A stretch of DNA of 54,139 nt from the NCBI GenBank assembly GCA_009785335.1, contig WQWM01000013.1:1-54139 (forward strand), given 5' to 3'. Source of the stretch: Oscillospiraceae bacterium. Its GTDB lineage: Bacteria > Bacillota > Clostridia > Oscillospirales > Acutalibacteraceae. The notes below the pieces were generated by a model. The model made no database searches. It worked only from the letters and a program-made list of their open reading frames with translations, and was not told the origin of the DNA. Of the stretch, positions 21,587 through 30,054 are shown in pieces; within the stretch, counting starts at the first letter, position 1, and each line of letters starts with the position of its first letter. The translations under genes were made by a program, and so were the position numbers.

Positions 21587-23756
21587 AGACCTCCAGCACA
21601 ATTTCATCTTCAAGATTCAGCCACTGCCAAGCGCGCGGTATTTGCGTGGCCACCGTGCCTGCAGTGCCATCGCCAAGCGGAACATCGACAATCACGATGT
21701 TATTAAAACCAAAATATTGCAGGCGCTGCACGGCAGTGTTGGTGGTGTCGCCCACCACATTGGGAATTTGATGCAGTGGGTCTGGTGTTGCACCATGTTC
21801 GTTGGAACTGACAATGACAGGCGGATTGACGCGGAAATTGATGGTGGCGGAATACAAAATGTCACCGTCCAGATAGGCACGCAGTTGCGCGCTTTCGCCG
21901 CGGCCACGAATTTCAAAGGTGCGCGGGCCATTGAGCGGCACATTTTGGTTGAGCACTTGCTCGCCGTCCATATAGATGGTCAACCTGCCCTGCGTGAGCA
22001 CCCAGCCGCGGCTTGGCACCGGAATGGACACGTTGATGCTGGGGATGACACCAGAGCTGACCACAACGTTCACACGTGTGCCAGATGCAACGATTTCGCC
22101 GGCATCAATGCTCTGCGCGATGACGCGGCCTTGTTGTTCTTCGTCAGGTTGAACTGTTACGGTGCCCAACTGCAGGTTCACGCTTTCCAGCAAGTCTTGT
22201 GCTTCTTCAACGGTCCAGCGCAGTAGTTCTGGCACTTCGCTATCCAGATCAGGGTCACGCGGGATGGCAACATAAAGGATAATCACTTGCCCAAGGTCAA
22301 CGCTGGTGCCGTGGCGTGGGTCTGTGCGCACAACATGGCCTTCTTCCACACGGGTGGTCACATAGCGTTGCGTGCGCGGCAATAATCCCAGCTCGCGCAG
22401 TTCGGCTTCTGCTTCCGCTAGGCTTGTGTTACGCACGTCGGGTACGCGGCGGGCAACGTCCCCTGCCACAAACAGCGTCACAGACACACGCATGCGCGTT
22501 TCGCCGTCAACTTCCACGTTCTCAGGGGCTACACGTGCGCCGGCTTGCGGCTCTTGGCGCACAATGGTGCCTGGTTCTTGGCCGCTGTCTGGGTCACTGA
22601 CGATGGTGAATTCATAGGTGCGCCGCCAAGTTGCGTTTTGCTGCACGGTCATTTCGTTCATGCCCACAAAGTCTTGCACGCGCACGCGGTCATCTTGGCC
22701 AAGGAAGAAAATCACAACAGCCACAATCGCAAGCAAGCCTACGATACCGCCAACAATACCCAGCATAATTTGCAGGTTGCGGTTTTTGGGCGCGGGCGCA
22801 GGTTGAAATTCATCGGTGTGCGGTGCAGGTGCGGCAGGGCGCAGCGGTGTGAGCGCACGGGTTTCGCCCGGCGAAATGTAGCGCGTGGCGGTTTGTGCCA
22901 CAGGGGCGTAGTCAAACACCACGGCGGGGTTGCGCTTGAATTCTTCAAGATCCAGCAGCATTTCAGCCGCACTTTGGTAGCGGTCGGCGGGGTTTTTCTG
23001 CATGGCACGCAGGGTGATCTGCTCCAGCCCTGCGGGGAATTGGTCGTTGATTTCACGCGGCAAACGCGGCTGTGTTTGCAGCTGCATGATGGCGATGCTC
23101 ACGGTGCTGTCGCTTTGGAAGGGCAGCTGCCCGGTGAGCATTTCATACAGGGCTACGCCCAGTGAGTAGATGTCGCTTTTGCTGTCGGTGAGGTCACCGC
23201 GAGCTTGCTCAGGCGAAATATAGTGCACAGAGCCAATGGCGTTTTCGCTGATGGTGCGGGTTTCGCTGCGGGCCAAACGTGCAATGCCGAAGTCCGTCAC
23301 TTTGATGTTGCCGCTGTGCAGCAGCATGATGTTTTGCGGCTTGATGTCGCGGTGCACCACGCCCCGGTCATGCGCATGCTGCAATGCGCGCAAAATCTGC
23401 GTGAGAAAATGCACGGCTTCTTTCCACGGCAGCACGCGGCGCTGCTCAATATATTCTTTGAGCGAAATGCCTTCCACATACTCCATGACGATATATTGCA
23501 GTCGCTCGCCATAGCTCACGTCATACACCTTCACGATGTTTGGGTGGCTCAGCATGGCGATGGCGCGGCTTTCGTTTTTAAAGCGACGCCGGAACTCCTC
23601 GTTGGCCAAGCATTCATCCTTAAGGATTTTCACGGCCACGGGGCGGTCGTCAATGTTATCATAGGCGCGGTAAACAATGGCCATGCCGCCAATGCCCAGC
23701 ACCTCTTGAATTTCATAGCGGCCGTCTAAGACTTTGCCGACGTAGTTATAGTCCAT
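21579..23756 (-). CDS. prkC: PASTA-domain serine/threonine protein kinase
   Basis: A membrane sensor kinase for muropeptides and lipid II, controlling cell-wall growth. The 725-aa protein has a Hanks-type kinase domain (about 14-275: LGIGGMAIVYRA loop, AVKILKD lysine at 43, HRDIKPQN 135-142, DFG 155-157, SPEQARG), a proline-rich juxtamembrane stretch, a membrane segment at about 330-353, and extracellular PASTA-like units at about 355-430, 433-500, 503-570 and a last one at 662-725 (IPNVVGDTTNTAVQRLQYFGF). A non-PASTA beta stretch separates the last two. It is paired with the PP2C gene prpC upstream and rsgA downstream. A palindromic leader element lies before its start. Confidence 0.96.
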   Translation of the reverse strand: MDYNYVGKVLDGRYEIQEVLGIGGMAIVYRAYDNIDDRPVAVKILKDECLANEEFRRRFKNESRAIAMLSHPNIVKVYDVSYGERLQYIVMEYVEGISLKEYIEQRRVLPWKEAVHFLTQILRALQHAHDRGVVHRDIKPQNIMLLHSGNIKVTDFGIARLARSETRTISENAIGSVHYISPEQARGDLTDSKSDIYSLGVALYEMLTGQLPFQSDSTVSIAIMQLQTQPRLPREINDQFPAGLEQITLRAMQKNPADRYQSAAEMLLDLEEFKRNPAVVFDYAPVAQTATRYISPGETRALTPLRPAAPAPHTDEFQPAPAPKNRNLQIMLGIVGGIVGLLAIVAVVIFFLGQDDRVRVQDFVGMNEMTVQQNATWRRTYEFTIVSDPDSGQEPGTIVRQEPQAGARVAPENVEVDGETRMRVSVTLFVAGDVARRVPDVRNTSLAEAEAELRELGLLPRTQRYVTTRVEEGHVVRTDPRHGTSVDLGQVIILYVAIPRDPDLDSEVPELLRWTVEEAQDLLESVNLQLGTVTVQPDEEQQGRVIAQSIDAGEIVASGTRVNVVVSSGVIPSINVSIPVPSRGWVLTQGRLTIYMDGEQVLNQNVPLNGPRTFEIRGRGESAQLRAYLDGDILYSATINFRVNPPVIVSSNEHGATPDPLHQIPNVVGDTTNTAVQRLQYFGFNNIVIVDVPLGDGTAGTVATQIPRAWQWLNLEDEIVLEVYA

Positions 23757-23775
23757 GTTGAATAGTCCTTTCTTA

Positions 23776-23828
23776 CCACTTTTTTGAAAAAAAGTGGCGC
23801 AAAAAACTTTTGACCGCTTCGCGGGGAA
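23776..23828 (-). repeat. palindromic leader element, copy 7
   Basis: CCAC-T6-GA-A6-GTGG (23776-23797), then CGCAAAAAACTTTTGACCGCTTCGCGG, fills the prpC-prkC gap upstream of the prkC ribosome site. Confidence 0.85.
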
Positions 23829-23829
23829 T

Positions 23830-24567
23830 TTATATCTTCACCGCAACCACGGTTATATTATCTCCCCCGCCGTTGTGGTTAGCCAAGGCAACGAGATCTT
23901 CGGCCAGTTCGTCAAACAAGCTTTGTTCCAGCAGCAATGGCAGTGCGCGAGCAAGCTCAACGGTGTTGGTGAGACCATCGGTGCACGCCAGCACGATGTC
24001 GCCGTGTTGCAATGGGTGTTCGCAGTAGTCGATATCCACTTGTTCTTCCACACCCAGCACGCGGGTGATGAGATTGCGGCGTGGATGGTTGCGGGCTTCG
24101 GTTTCGGTGATTTGCCCGCTGTCCACTAGGGCCTGCACCACGCTGTGGTCGCGGGTGAGTTGATGCAGGGTGCCCTGTTGATAAAGATATGCGCGGCTGT
24201 CGCCCACATGCGCGATGTATACAGTAGTTGGGGTAAGCAGTGCGGCCACCATGGTGGTGCCCATGCCAAACAATTCATCGTCTTGCTGCGAAAGACCAAA
24301 AACGAGGTCGTTGGCATTGCTGAGCGCGGCCACCAGCATGTGCTTGATGGACCGGCTGTCGCTTTGCGCGCGATAAGCGGTTGCCACGGCATCTACGACG
24401 TAATCTGCTGCAGCTTTGCTGGCAACATCGCCGCCTGCCGCGCCGCCCATGCCATCGCACACCACAACAAAGGCAGCGTGTTCACCCAGCTGGTGCACAG
24501 CGCAGTAGTCTTCATTCACATAGCGTACTTGTCCGGTGTGTGTGTTTGCGGAAATTCTCATCGGCAT
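23830..24567 (-). CDS. prpC: PP2C-type protein phosphatase
   Basis: A 245-aa metal-dependent Ser/Thr phosphatase that reverses PrkC phosphorylation. The PPM motifs are all visible: VVCDGMGGAAGG near residue 34, AHVGDSRAYL near 115, ACTDGLTN near 193 and GGGDNITVVAV near the C-terminus, whose Asp residues bind the two metals. There is no membrane segment. The start at 24567 overlaps the rlmN end by 10 bases; a second ATG 6 bases in (MRISAN) fits the usual family start equally well. It is the cognate partner of the downstream kinase. Confidence 0.96.
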   Translation of the reverse strand: MPMRISANTHTGQVRYVNEDYCAVHQLGEHAAFVVVCDGMGGAAGGDVASKAAADYVVDAVATAYRAQSDSRSIKHMLVAALSNANDLVFGLSQQDDELFGMGTTMVAALLTPTTVYIAHVGDSRAYLYQQGTLHQLTRDHSVVQALVDSGQITETEARNHPRRNLITRVLGVEEQVDIDYCEHPLQHGDIVLACTDGLTNTVELARALPLLLEQSLFDELAEDLVALANHNGGGDNITVVAVKI

Positions 24568-25613
24568 TCCGTCCTGTTTCTAAGCTGCCCGCAAGCAGCA
24601 TCAATGTCCTTACCTAAACTGCGGCGCACGGTGGCGTTTATCCTGTGTTGCTGCAACGCCTGTTGAAAGCGGCGCACGTGTTCGGGGCTGCTTGGCTCGT
24701 AACCGCGCCCAACCTCGTTTGCAGGAATAAGATTGACATGAACAAGCATGCCTTGCAGCAACGCAGCCAGCTCACGCGCATGCGCAGGGGTATCATTCAC
24801 GCCGCGCAGCAGGGCATATTCTATGCTGATGCGGCGGCCGGTTTGCTCGGTGTAGTGTTTGCAGGCTGCCAGCAGCTGCGCAATGGGATACTTGCGGTTA
24901 ATTGGCATGATGGTGTCACGCAGGTTATCATTTGATGCGTGCAGCGACACAGAAAGCGTCACGCCTAGTTTTTCATTGGCCAATTGCTCAATCTGCGGAA
25001 CTAAGCCGCAGGTGCTGAGCGAAATGCGCCGCTGGCTGATATTCTGCCCCTTGGGGTGGGTAATCAAGCGCAGAAAACGCAGGGTGTTGTGATAGTTGTC
25101 GAGGGGTTCGCCCATGCCCATGAGCACGATGTGGGTGATTTTAGATCCTTCCTTACAGTCGCCCCCGCCTGGGGTGGGCTTGGAGGAGATGTCGCGAAGC
25201 GACAGAGGGGGCAACTCACGTTGCGCGGCATAAACCTGCGCGGCAATCTCACCTGCGGTAAGATTGCGTGTGAATCCCTGGCCGCCGGTGGCGCAAAATT
25301 TGCAACCCATGCGACAGCCAGCCTGGGTGCTCACACAAATGCTAATGCCATGTTCGTAGCGCATGACCACACTTTCGATGTGTGTGCCATCGTGCAGCGC
25401 AAACAAAAACTTGGTTGTGCCATCCCTTGACATTTGTTTGTGGGCAACCGTGCAGTTTGCGATGTTGAATTTCTCAGCCAAACTTTCGCGCAAGTCACGC
25501 GGCAGGTTGGTCATTTCGTCATAGCTTTGCACGCCTTTTTGGTGCAGCCATGCAAACACTTGCTCGGCGCGGTAGGCGGGCGTGAGATGCTCGCGCAGCT
25601 CATGGGGCAGCAT
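24558..25613 (-). CDS. rlmN: 23S rRNA A2503 / tRNA A37 methyltransferase RlmN
   Basis: A radical SAM enzyme that methylates C2 of A2503 in 23S rRNA. The 351-aa protein has the cluster motif CRMGCKFC with the preceding VSTQAG, VLMGMGEPLDNYHN, RRISLSTCG and the C-terminal EYALLRGVNDT block; the catalytic C-terminal cysteine in DIDAACGQLR is present. Unusually, about 15 extra residues (PPLSLRDISSKPTPGGG and neighbours) sit between QVYAAQREL and ITHIVLMG; they are encoded by a palindromic repeat. The start at 25613 (MLPHEL) overlaps rsmB by 14 bases; a TTG 18 bases earlier is possible. Confidence 0.95.
   Translation of the reverse strand: MLPHELREHLTPAYRAEQVFAWLHQKGVQSYDEMTNLPRDLRESLAEKFNIANCTVAHKQMSRDGTTKFLFALHDGTHIESVVMRYEHGISICVSTQAGCRMGCKFCATGGQGFTRNLTAGEIAAQVYAAQRELPPLSLRDISSKPTPGGGDCKEGSKITHIVLMGMGEPLDNYHNTLRFLRLITHPKGQNISQRRISLSTCGLVPQIEQLANEKLGVTLSVSLHASNDNLRDTIMPINRKYPIAQLLAACKHYTEQTGRRISIEYALLRGVNDTPAHARELAALLQGMLVHVNLIPANEVGRGYEPSSPEHVRRFQQALQQHRINATVRRSLGKDIDAACGQLRNRTECR
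25143..25213. repeat. in-frame palindromic repeat inside rlmN
   Basis: Gene-sense GCCCCCTCTGTCGCTTCGCG, then CTCCTCC and CACCCCAGGCGGGGGCGAC: hairpin-forming blocks like those between genes elsewhere, including GTCGCTTCGCGAC. It keeps the reading frame open. Confidence 0.65.
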
Positions 25614-26808
25614 GTCGGATAAAGCGAGCAATGTAAAATCCGTCCGTTCTGTCTTTATGAGGCATGTAAGTTCTCATGCTTTCGCAAGTGAATTCAGCGT
25701 GCTCGGCCAAAAATCGCGCACACACTTGTTCATTTTCTGCGGGATTGAGCGTGCAGGTGGCATAGACCAACACACCACGCGGGGCCACGCAACGCGCACC
25801 CGCACATAGTATAGTATACTGTATGTTCGGCAGTTTGTCAAGCTCTTGTGCTGTTTTTTCGCGAATATCGGGCTTTTTGCGCAGTGTACCCAGCCCGCTG
25901 CATGGCACATCGCACAGCACACGGTCGGCAATGCCGAGTTCATGCGCCTGCTTGGCATCGTGCGCACGTGCTTCAATGCAGGTGAGACCCAGCCTTGTGG
26001 CACCCTGTTCAATGAGCTGAACGCGGTTTGCGTGTAAGTCCGTGGCCACTACCCTGCCCTTGTTTTGCATCATTTGTGCCATGGTGAAGCTTTTGCCGCC
26101 GGGTGCTGCACACAAGTCAAACACGATGTCGCCGGGTTGCGGGTCAACGGCGGCGCAAGCCAGCTGCGCGGCCATGTCTTGCACGTGAAAATGTCCTTCG
26201 GCAAAGCCGGGCAGCTTTGTCACATCGCAGGAAGGCACGGTGATGCTCGCGGGTGAATCGGGCACGCGCAGTGGGTTCATGCGCAGCGTTATCTCGTTAT
26301 CGCGGGCAAAACTATGTTCTAGCAGCGCCAGGTAGTCATCTGGGTAGCTTTGCTGCCACAGCTCAACGAGCCATTCAGGTACACTGTAGCGTATGGATAA
26401 ATCATCCTCAGGCAATTGCAGCCCTCTGTTTTGCGCCTTGCGCAGCACGGCATTCACTAGCCCTGCTGTGTGCGGCGCACCCAGTGTTTTCACGAGCGTC
26501 ACGCTTTCGTCGATGGCGGCGTGAGCAGGGATGCGCATGAAAAAAAGCTGATAAAGCCCCAAACGCAGTGCTGCCCTTGTTTGGGCAGGCAGTGCGTCCA
26601 GCGGTTTTGTCAGCAGGTCATGCAGTTGATGGTCGAGCGTACGGCGGCGTTCGATGGTGCCATAAACCAATGCAGTGCACAGCTTGGCATCCGCAGAGCT
26701 AAGCTGTGCTTTTTTCAACGCGGCATCCAATGCCAAATTAGCATAGGAGCGATGTTTTTCGCATTGTTGCAATAATGTTGCAGCAATATATCTTGACGAA
26801 TTTTTCAT
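25600..26808 (-). CDS. rsmB: 16S rRNA m5C967 methyltransferase RsmB
   Basis: A 402-aa enzyme making 5-methylcytosine at 16S position 967. An N-terminal NusB-like RNA-binding domain (about 1-135) precedes a Rossmann methyltransferase domain with VFDLCAAPGGKSFTMAQ, CDVPCSGLGTLRKKPDI (catalytic Cys) and VYATCTLNPAENE. It is slightly shorter than most relatives (about 430-450 aa). The start at 26808 has GGGGGATTACA upstream, where the G-run comes from the GC arm of a palindromic element. fmt-rsmB-rlmN is the normal Firmicutes order, but two extra genes lie between fmt and rsmB here. Confidence 0.96.
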   Translation of the reverse strand: MKNSSRYIAATLLQQCEKHRSYANLALDAALKKAQLSSADAKLCTALVYGTIERRRTLDHQLHDLLTKPLDALPAQTRAALRLGLYQLFFMRIPAHAAIDESVTLVKTLGAPHTAGLVNAVLRKAQNRGLQLPEDDLSIRYSVPEWLVELWQQSYPDDYLALLEHSFARDNEITLRMNPLRVPDSPASITVPSCDVTKLPGFAEGHFHVQDMAAQLACAAVDPQPGDIVFDLCAAPGGKSFTMAQMMQNKGRVVATDLHANRVQLIEQGATRLGLTCIEARAHDAKQAHELGIADRVLCDVPCSGLGTLRKKPDIREKTAQELDKLPNIQYTILCAGARCVAPRGVLVYATCTLNPAENEQVCARFLAEHAEFTCESMRTYMPHKDRTDGFYIARFIRHAAP

Positions 26809-26817
26809 TGTAATCCC

Positions 26818-26867
26818 CCGCGCGAAGCGGCTAGGTTTTTTTGGTTCTTTTTTTGCAAAAAAAGAAC
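26818..26867 (+). repeat. palindromic element, copy 8
   Basis: Plus strand: CGCGAAGCGG, CTAGG, T7, GG, then the perfect 24-bp palindrome GTTC-T7-GC-A7-GAAC (26844-26867). The palindrome faces the stop codon of the zinc-peptidase gene. Confidence 0.85.
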
Positions 26868-26881
26868 AATCGCGTCTTCCC

Positions 26882-27610
26882 CTATCGTCTTCCCCGCCCG
26901 CGGGCTAGTGCCATAAAGCGCAGCAGGTTCAGCAGCGAGGTAACCAATGCAGCCACATAGGTGAGTGCGGCGGCGGTAAGCACTTTTTTCGCGCCGGCGT
27001 ACTCAGTGCCATGCAGCAAGTCATCGCCTTGAATGAATTGTAGCGCACGACGGCTTGCGTTGAACTCGATGGGCAGCGTAACCAGATAAAACAGCGATAC
27101 CAGCGCGAACAGTCCCAGCCCCAGGGTGATAATCCAGTCACCGAATTGGCTGGTATAATCCGTCCACAGGCCAATGATGACCAAAAATGGCGCAGCCCCG
27201 CTGCCAATGCGCACCAAAGGGAACATCACGTTGCGCAGTTTCAGCGGAACGTAAATGTTGGCGTGCTGGGCGGCATGGCCTGCTTCATGTGCGGCAATGC
27301 ACACCGAGGCTACGCTGGCGTTGTTGTAAACCGACGGGCTGAGCCGAATGGTTTTTGTGCGCGGGTCGTAGTGATCGCTGAGCTTGCCGTCGTTGCTCAT
27401 TTCAATGCGTACGTCGTGGATATTATAGCGATTTAGCATGCGCTGTGCAGTTTGATAGCCGGTTATGCCACGGCTGTTGGGAATTTGCGATTGCTTGCGA
27501 TAGGTGCTTTTGACCATGCCCTGAGCAATCAGCGAGAAAATCAGTGCGGGCAGCATGACGAGCATGAAACCCCAATTGAGCATTCCGCCCCACATCATCA
27601 TCCAGTACAT
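26882..27610 (-). CDS. YugP-type membrane zinc metallopeptidase
   Basis: A 242-aa membrane protein of the neutral zinc metallopeptidase group (PF04298, YugP). It has N-terminal and C-terminal membrane segments and the metal motif CIAAHEAGHAAQHA near residue 122, with the third ligand expected in the ASRRA segment (IEFNASRRALQ). A conserved HYDPRTKTIRLS block precedes it. The substrate is unknown. The start at 27610 (MYWMMM) follows GAGGAGA; the longer frame starts inside the palindromic leader element and is rejected. In many Firmicutes this gene sits next to rsmB, as here. Confidence 0.92.
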   Translation of the reverse strand: MYWMMMWGGMLNWGFMLVMLPALIFSLIAQGMVKSTYRKQSQIPNSRGITGYQTAQRMLNRYNIHDVRIEMSNDGKLSDHYDPRTKTIRLSPSVYNNASVASVCIAAHEAGHAAQHANIYVPLKLRNVMFPLVRIGSGAAPFLVIIGLWTDYTSQFGDWIITLGLGLFALVSLFYLVTLPIEFNASRRALQFIQGDDLLHGTEYAGAKKVLTAAALTYVAALVTSLLNLLRFMALARGRGRR

Positions 27611-27630
27611 ATTTTTCTCCTCTCTCTCTT

Positions 27631-27680
27631 GTTCTTTTTTGAAAAAAAGAACCAAAAAACTTTAGTTGCTTCGCTGTGTC
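27631..27680 (-). repeat. palindromic leader element, copy 9
   Basis: GTTC-T6-GA-A6-GAAC (27631-27652), then CAAAAAACTTTAGTTGCTTCGC, directly upstream of the zinc-peptidase ribosome site. Confidence 0.85.
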
Positions 27681-27746
27681 CTATGATAGGCACTGCGTGT
27701 AAACTCGCACTTCGCGATGGATTTTATAGGCATGTGTAGATGTTGC

Positions 27747-27840
27747 CAAGGCCTCCCCCTTGGGGGAGGAAAGCGCGTCGCAGACGTGCAGGTGGGGGTT
27801 GCATAAAAGAACCAAAAAACGTTAGTCGCTTCGCGAGGGC
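27747..27840. repeat. C-run/G-run repeat and palindromic-element remnant
   Basis: GCCTCCCCCTTGGGGGAGG (hairpin) with CGCGTCGCAGACGTGC follows the dispersed C-run/G-run class. At 27803-27838 the sequence AAAGAACCAAAAAACG-TTAGTCGCTTCGCG is a half copy of the palindromic element without its hairpin. Confidence 0.6.
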
Positions 27841-27883
27841 TTGTTATAGTCAATTAACTTGAAAAACGCTATATGCTAGTCCT

Positions 27884-28366
27884 TTATACGAATATTTCAG
27901 ATGTGCCGCGACCGATATCCCAATGGCGGCTATGAATAAAATCGTGCTTCACGTGTTGCAAATTAAATTCTTCGGCAATCATAGGCAGCACATGAGGATA
28001 ATCCTCTGCCCAGCTGCCCACCAGCACTTCAAAGTAGGGTTCATCGCCCTGTACCGCAACTTCAAACACACGTCCGCGCGGCACTTGAGTGTAATCCTCT
28101 TCATCCCAAATGGCATCGCTGCTGCCGATGGACTTTGCGGCTTTTCGCACCCCCGGCCAAGCGGTATGATGCAGCACCTGCATGGTTTTGCGCCCACGCG
28201 CATTGAAGGGCAGCTCAGCGGCGAACACGTTGTGCACGCCCACCAGCACGTCCCGTGCGGGGTTATACCAAAACATGCCGACTTTCGGGTCATGTTGGCT
28301 GTGCACGGTGTCGCGCATGGATTGCATCAGTCGTTCATTTTCGCCAGTGTCAATGGTTAATAGCAT
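27884..28366 (-). CDS. conserved-looking protein of unknown function
   Basis: A 160-aa soluble protein with no signal peptide or membrane segment; I do not recognise its family. Notable stretches: KVGMFWYNPARDVLVGVHNVF, a basic loop FNARGRKTMQVLHHTAWPG, then YTQVPRGRVFEV, YFEVLVGSWAEDYP and a C-terminal HDFIHSRHWDIGRGTSE. The several conserved-looking His, Trp and Asp could form an active or binding site, but that is a guess. The start at 28366 is well supported (GGAGGT, 8 bases upstream) and lies 4 bases after the fmt stop, so it is translated from the same message. Confidence 0.7.
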   Translation of the reverse strand: MLLTIDTGENERLMQSMRDTVHSQHDPKVGMFWYNPARDVLVGVHNVFAAELPFNARGRKTMQVLHHTAWPGVRKAAKSIGSSDAIWDEEDYTQVPRGRVFEVAVQGDEPYFEVLVGSWAEDYPHVLPMIAEEFNLQHVKHDFIHSRHWDIGRGTSEIFV

Positions 28367-28370
28367 CGCG

Positions 28371-29243
28371 CTACCTCCTGCCCCGCAAAAAGTCTTCGCC
28401 TGTCATGGCTTTTTTACCGGGTTGCTGCACTTGCAGCAGCTCAATATATTTCCCGTCACCGCACAGGATATGCAGCGGTGAATCGCCGGTTTCACAAGTT
28501 CGCGTACGGTGCACCTTTAGCTGTGTTTCTTCAAACAACATGGTCGCACTTGGCCATGGGTTTAGCCCGCGCACTTGATTATGCACTTGCTGTGCAGGTT
28601 GCGAAAAATCAAGCGGTGACATCTCGCGGCTGAGCATGGGCGCATGGGTTGCCTGCGTGTGATCTTGTGGCGTACGGGTGAGTGTGCCCTGTTGCAACGC
28701 TGCAAGCGTCCGCATTAGCGTGCCCGCACCAAGTGTGCTTAATCCGTCGTGCAGTTCGCTTGCGGTGATGTCATCAGCAATGGCGCATTTGTCCATCTCT
28801 AGTATATCACCCGTGTCAATGCCTGCGTCCATTTGCTGGGTGGTGATGCCAGTCTCACGCTCACCGTTGAGCACTGCCCATTGAATGGGCCCTGCCCCGC
28901 GATATTTCGGCAACAGCGATGCATGCACGTTGATGCAGCCATGCGGAGGAATATCCAACACAGCTTGCGGCAAAATTTTGCCGTAGGCCACCACAACGAT
29001 CAGCTCGGGTGCGAGTTCGCGCAGCAAATTGATGGCCTCTTCATTGCGCAACGTGGCGGGCTGATGAACGGGGATGTTGTGCTCCTGTGCGCACACTTTC
29101 ACCGGCGGTGGAGTAAGTTGCATCTTGCGGCCCTGGGGTTTATCTGGCTGGCAAAACACAGCGGGAACGGTGTGCCCGGCGGCGATTAACGCTTGCAGGC
29201 ATGGCACGGCGAACTGCGGCGTGCCCATGAAGATGATGCGCAT
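28371..29243 (-). CDS. fmt: methionyl-tRNA formyltransferase
   Basis: Formylates initiator Met-tRNA with 10-formyl-tetrahydrofolate. The 290-aa protein has the N-terminal MRIIFMGTPQFA, the catalytic region INVHASLLPKYRGAGPIQWAVLNG with Asn and His, TGITTQQMDAGIDTGD with the catalytic Asp, and a somewhat short C-terminal OB domain (family usually about 310). The start at 29243 has AAAGAGGTG upstream; the longer frame crosses AT-rich hairpins and is rejected. def-fmt are neighbours as usual, but 362 bp of non-coding DNA separates them here. Confidence 0.96.
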   Translation of the reverse strand: MRIIFMGTPQFAVPCLQALIAAGHTVPAVFCQPDKPQGRKMQLTPPPVKVCAQEHNIPVHQPATLRNEEAINLLRELAPELIVVVAYGKILPQAVLDIPPHGCINVHASLLPKYRGAGPIQWAVLNGERETGITTQQMDAGIDTGDILEMDKCAIADDITASELHDGLSTLGAGTLMRTLAALQQGTLTRTPQDHTQATHAPMLSREMSPLDFSQPAQQVHNQVRGLNPWPSATMLFEETQLKVHRTRTCETGDSPLHILCGDGKYIELLQVQQPGKKAMTGEDFLRGRR

Positions 29244-29605
29244 AGTTGTCACCTCTTTCCATCCAAACGTTCGGCGTGTTTTTTTCGGTATTTTCGCAAA
29301 AAACAGAATTTTCAAGCGACTTTTCGCAAAAAGTGCATTTCTGCGCAAAAAAGTGCGCAGAAAAGGGTGTTTTGTTGGATTATATGGAGGGGTAAAGTTG
29401 CAAGCAGGCCACTTTGCGCGCCGCGTATACACCCATCGGGAACGTTTCGCGGCACCCAAAAGCTACACTGCACGCAACCACGGCAAGAGCTCTGCCGAAC
29501 CCTAACATGCACCTTGAAAACTGAATAAATTCGCGTCAACCCTATCGCGGCCTGATGCAACCTTGCGGGAAATCTCCACCTGTAGGGGCGGCAGTCTTGC
29601 CCGAC
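29244..29605. other. 362-bp non-coding gap between def and fmt
   Basis: Contains hairpins CTTTT-CGC-AAAAAG and TTTCTGCGCA-AAAAAG-TGCGCAGAAA (29338-29363). The minus strand at about 29412-29436 reads GVYTRRAKW, like a methyltransferase tail. ACCTTGAAAACTGAATAAA is at 29509-29527 and a single MITE-like unit at 29579-29604. No open gene is seen. Confidence 0.6.
29579..29604. repeat. single MITE-like unit at the def 3' end
   Basis: CCTGTAGGGGCGGCAGTCTT and GCCCG, a degenerate single copy of the GTAGGGGCGG unit, two bases from the def stop codon. Confidence 0.7.
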
Positions 29606-30043
29606 TTACCTCATCCTATCCTTAAATACAATGCCATCCATGTGGTCAACTTCGTGCAAAAAGGCCCGTGCCTTGAGGTCGCTGGCCTTGAAGATGAACC
29701 ATTTGCCGTGGCGGTTTTGCGCCTTGATTTTCACCACCATGGGGCGGATAGTATGCGCCTTTTCGCCAGGGAATGACAGGCAACCCTCTTCTTGCCGCTG
29801 ACGACCGCTGTGGCCAATCACCTCGGGGTTGACCATTTCGATGAGGCCATCGCCGGTGTCAATCACTGCCACGCGGCGCAGCACACCCACCTGCACAGCA
29901 GCCAGACCACAGCCTTCGGCCACACGCATGGTGTGTGCAAGGTCATCAATGAGCATCGCCAGCCGCTGGTCAAATTTCTCCACGGGGCGGCTTTTTTGGC
30001 GCAAAATGGGATCATTGCCTTTTACGATTTTACGGATTGCCAT
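29606..30043 (-). CDS. def: peptide deformylase
   Basis: Removes the formyl group from nascent proteins. The 145-aa protein has the three signatures: GCGLAAVQVG near residue 44 (Cys in the variable second place), EEGCLSFPG near 86 whose Cys binds the metal, and HEVDHMDG near 130 with both metal His and the catalytic Glu. Short C-terminus ending KDRMR. The start at 30043 has GGAGGAACA upstream. It lies 11 bases after priA on the same strand, as in other Firmicutes. Confidence 0.96.
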   Translation of the reverse strand: MAIRKIVKGNDPILRQKSRPVEKFDQRLAMLIDDLAHTMRVAEGCGLAAVQVGVLRRVAVIDTGDGLIEMVNPEVIGHSGRQRQEEGCLSFPGEKAHTIRPMVVKIKAQNRHGKWFIFKASDLKARAFLHEVDHMDGIVFKDRMR

Positions 30044-30054
30044 TGTTCCTCCAA

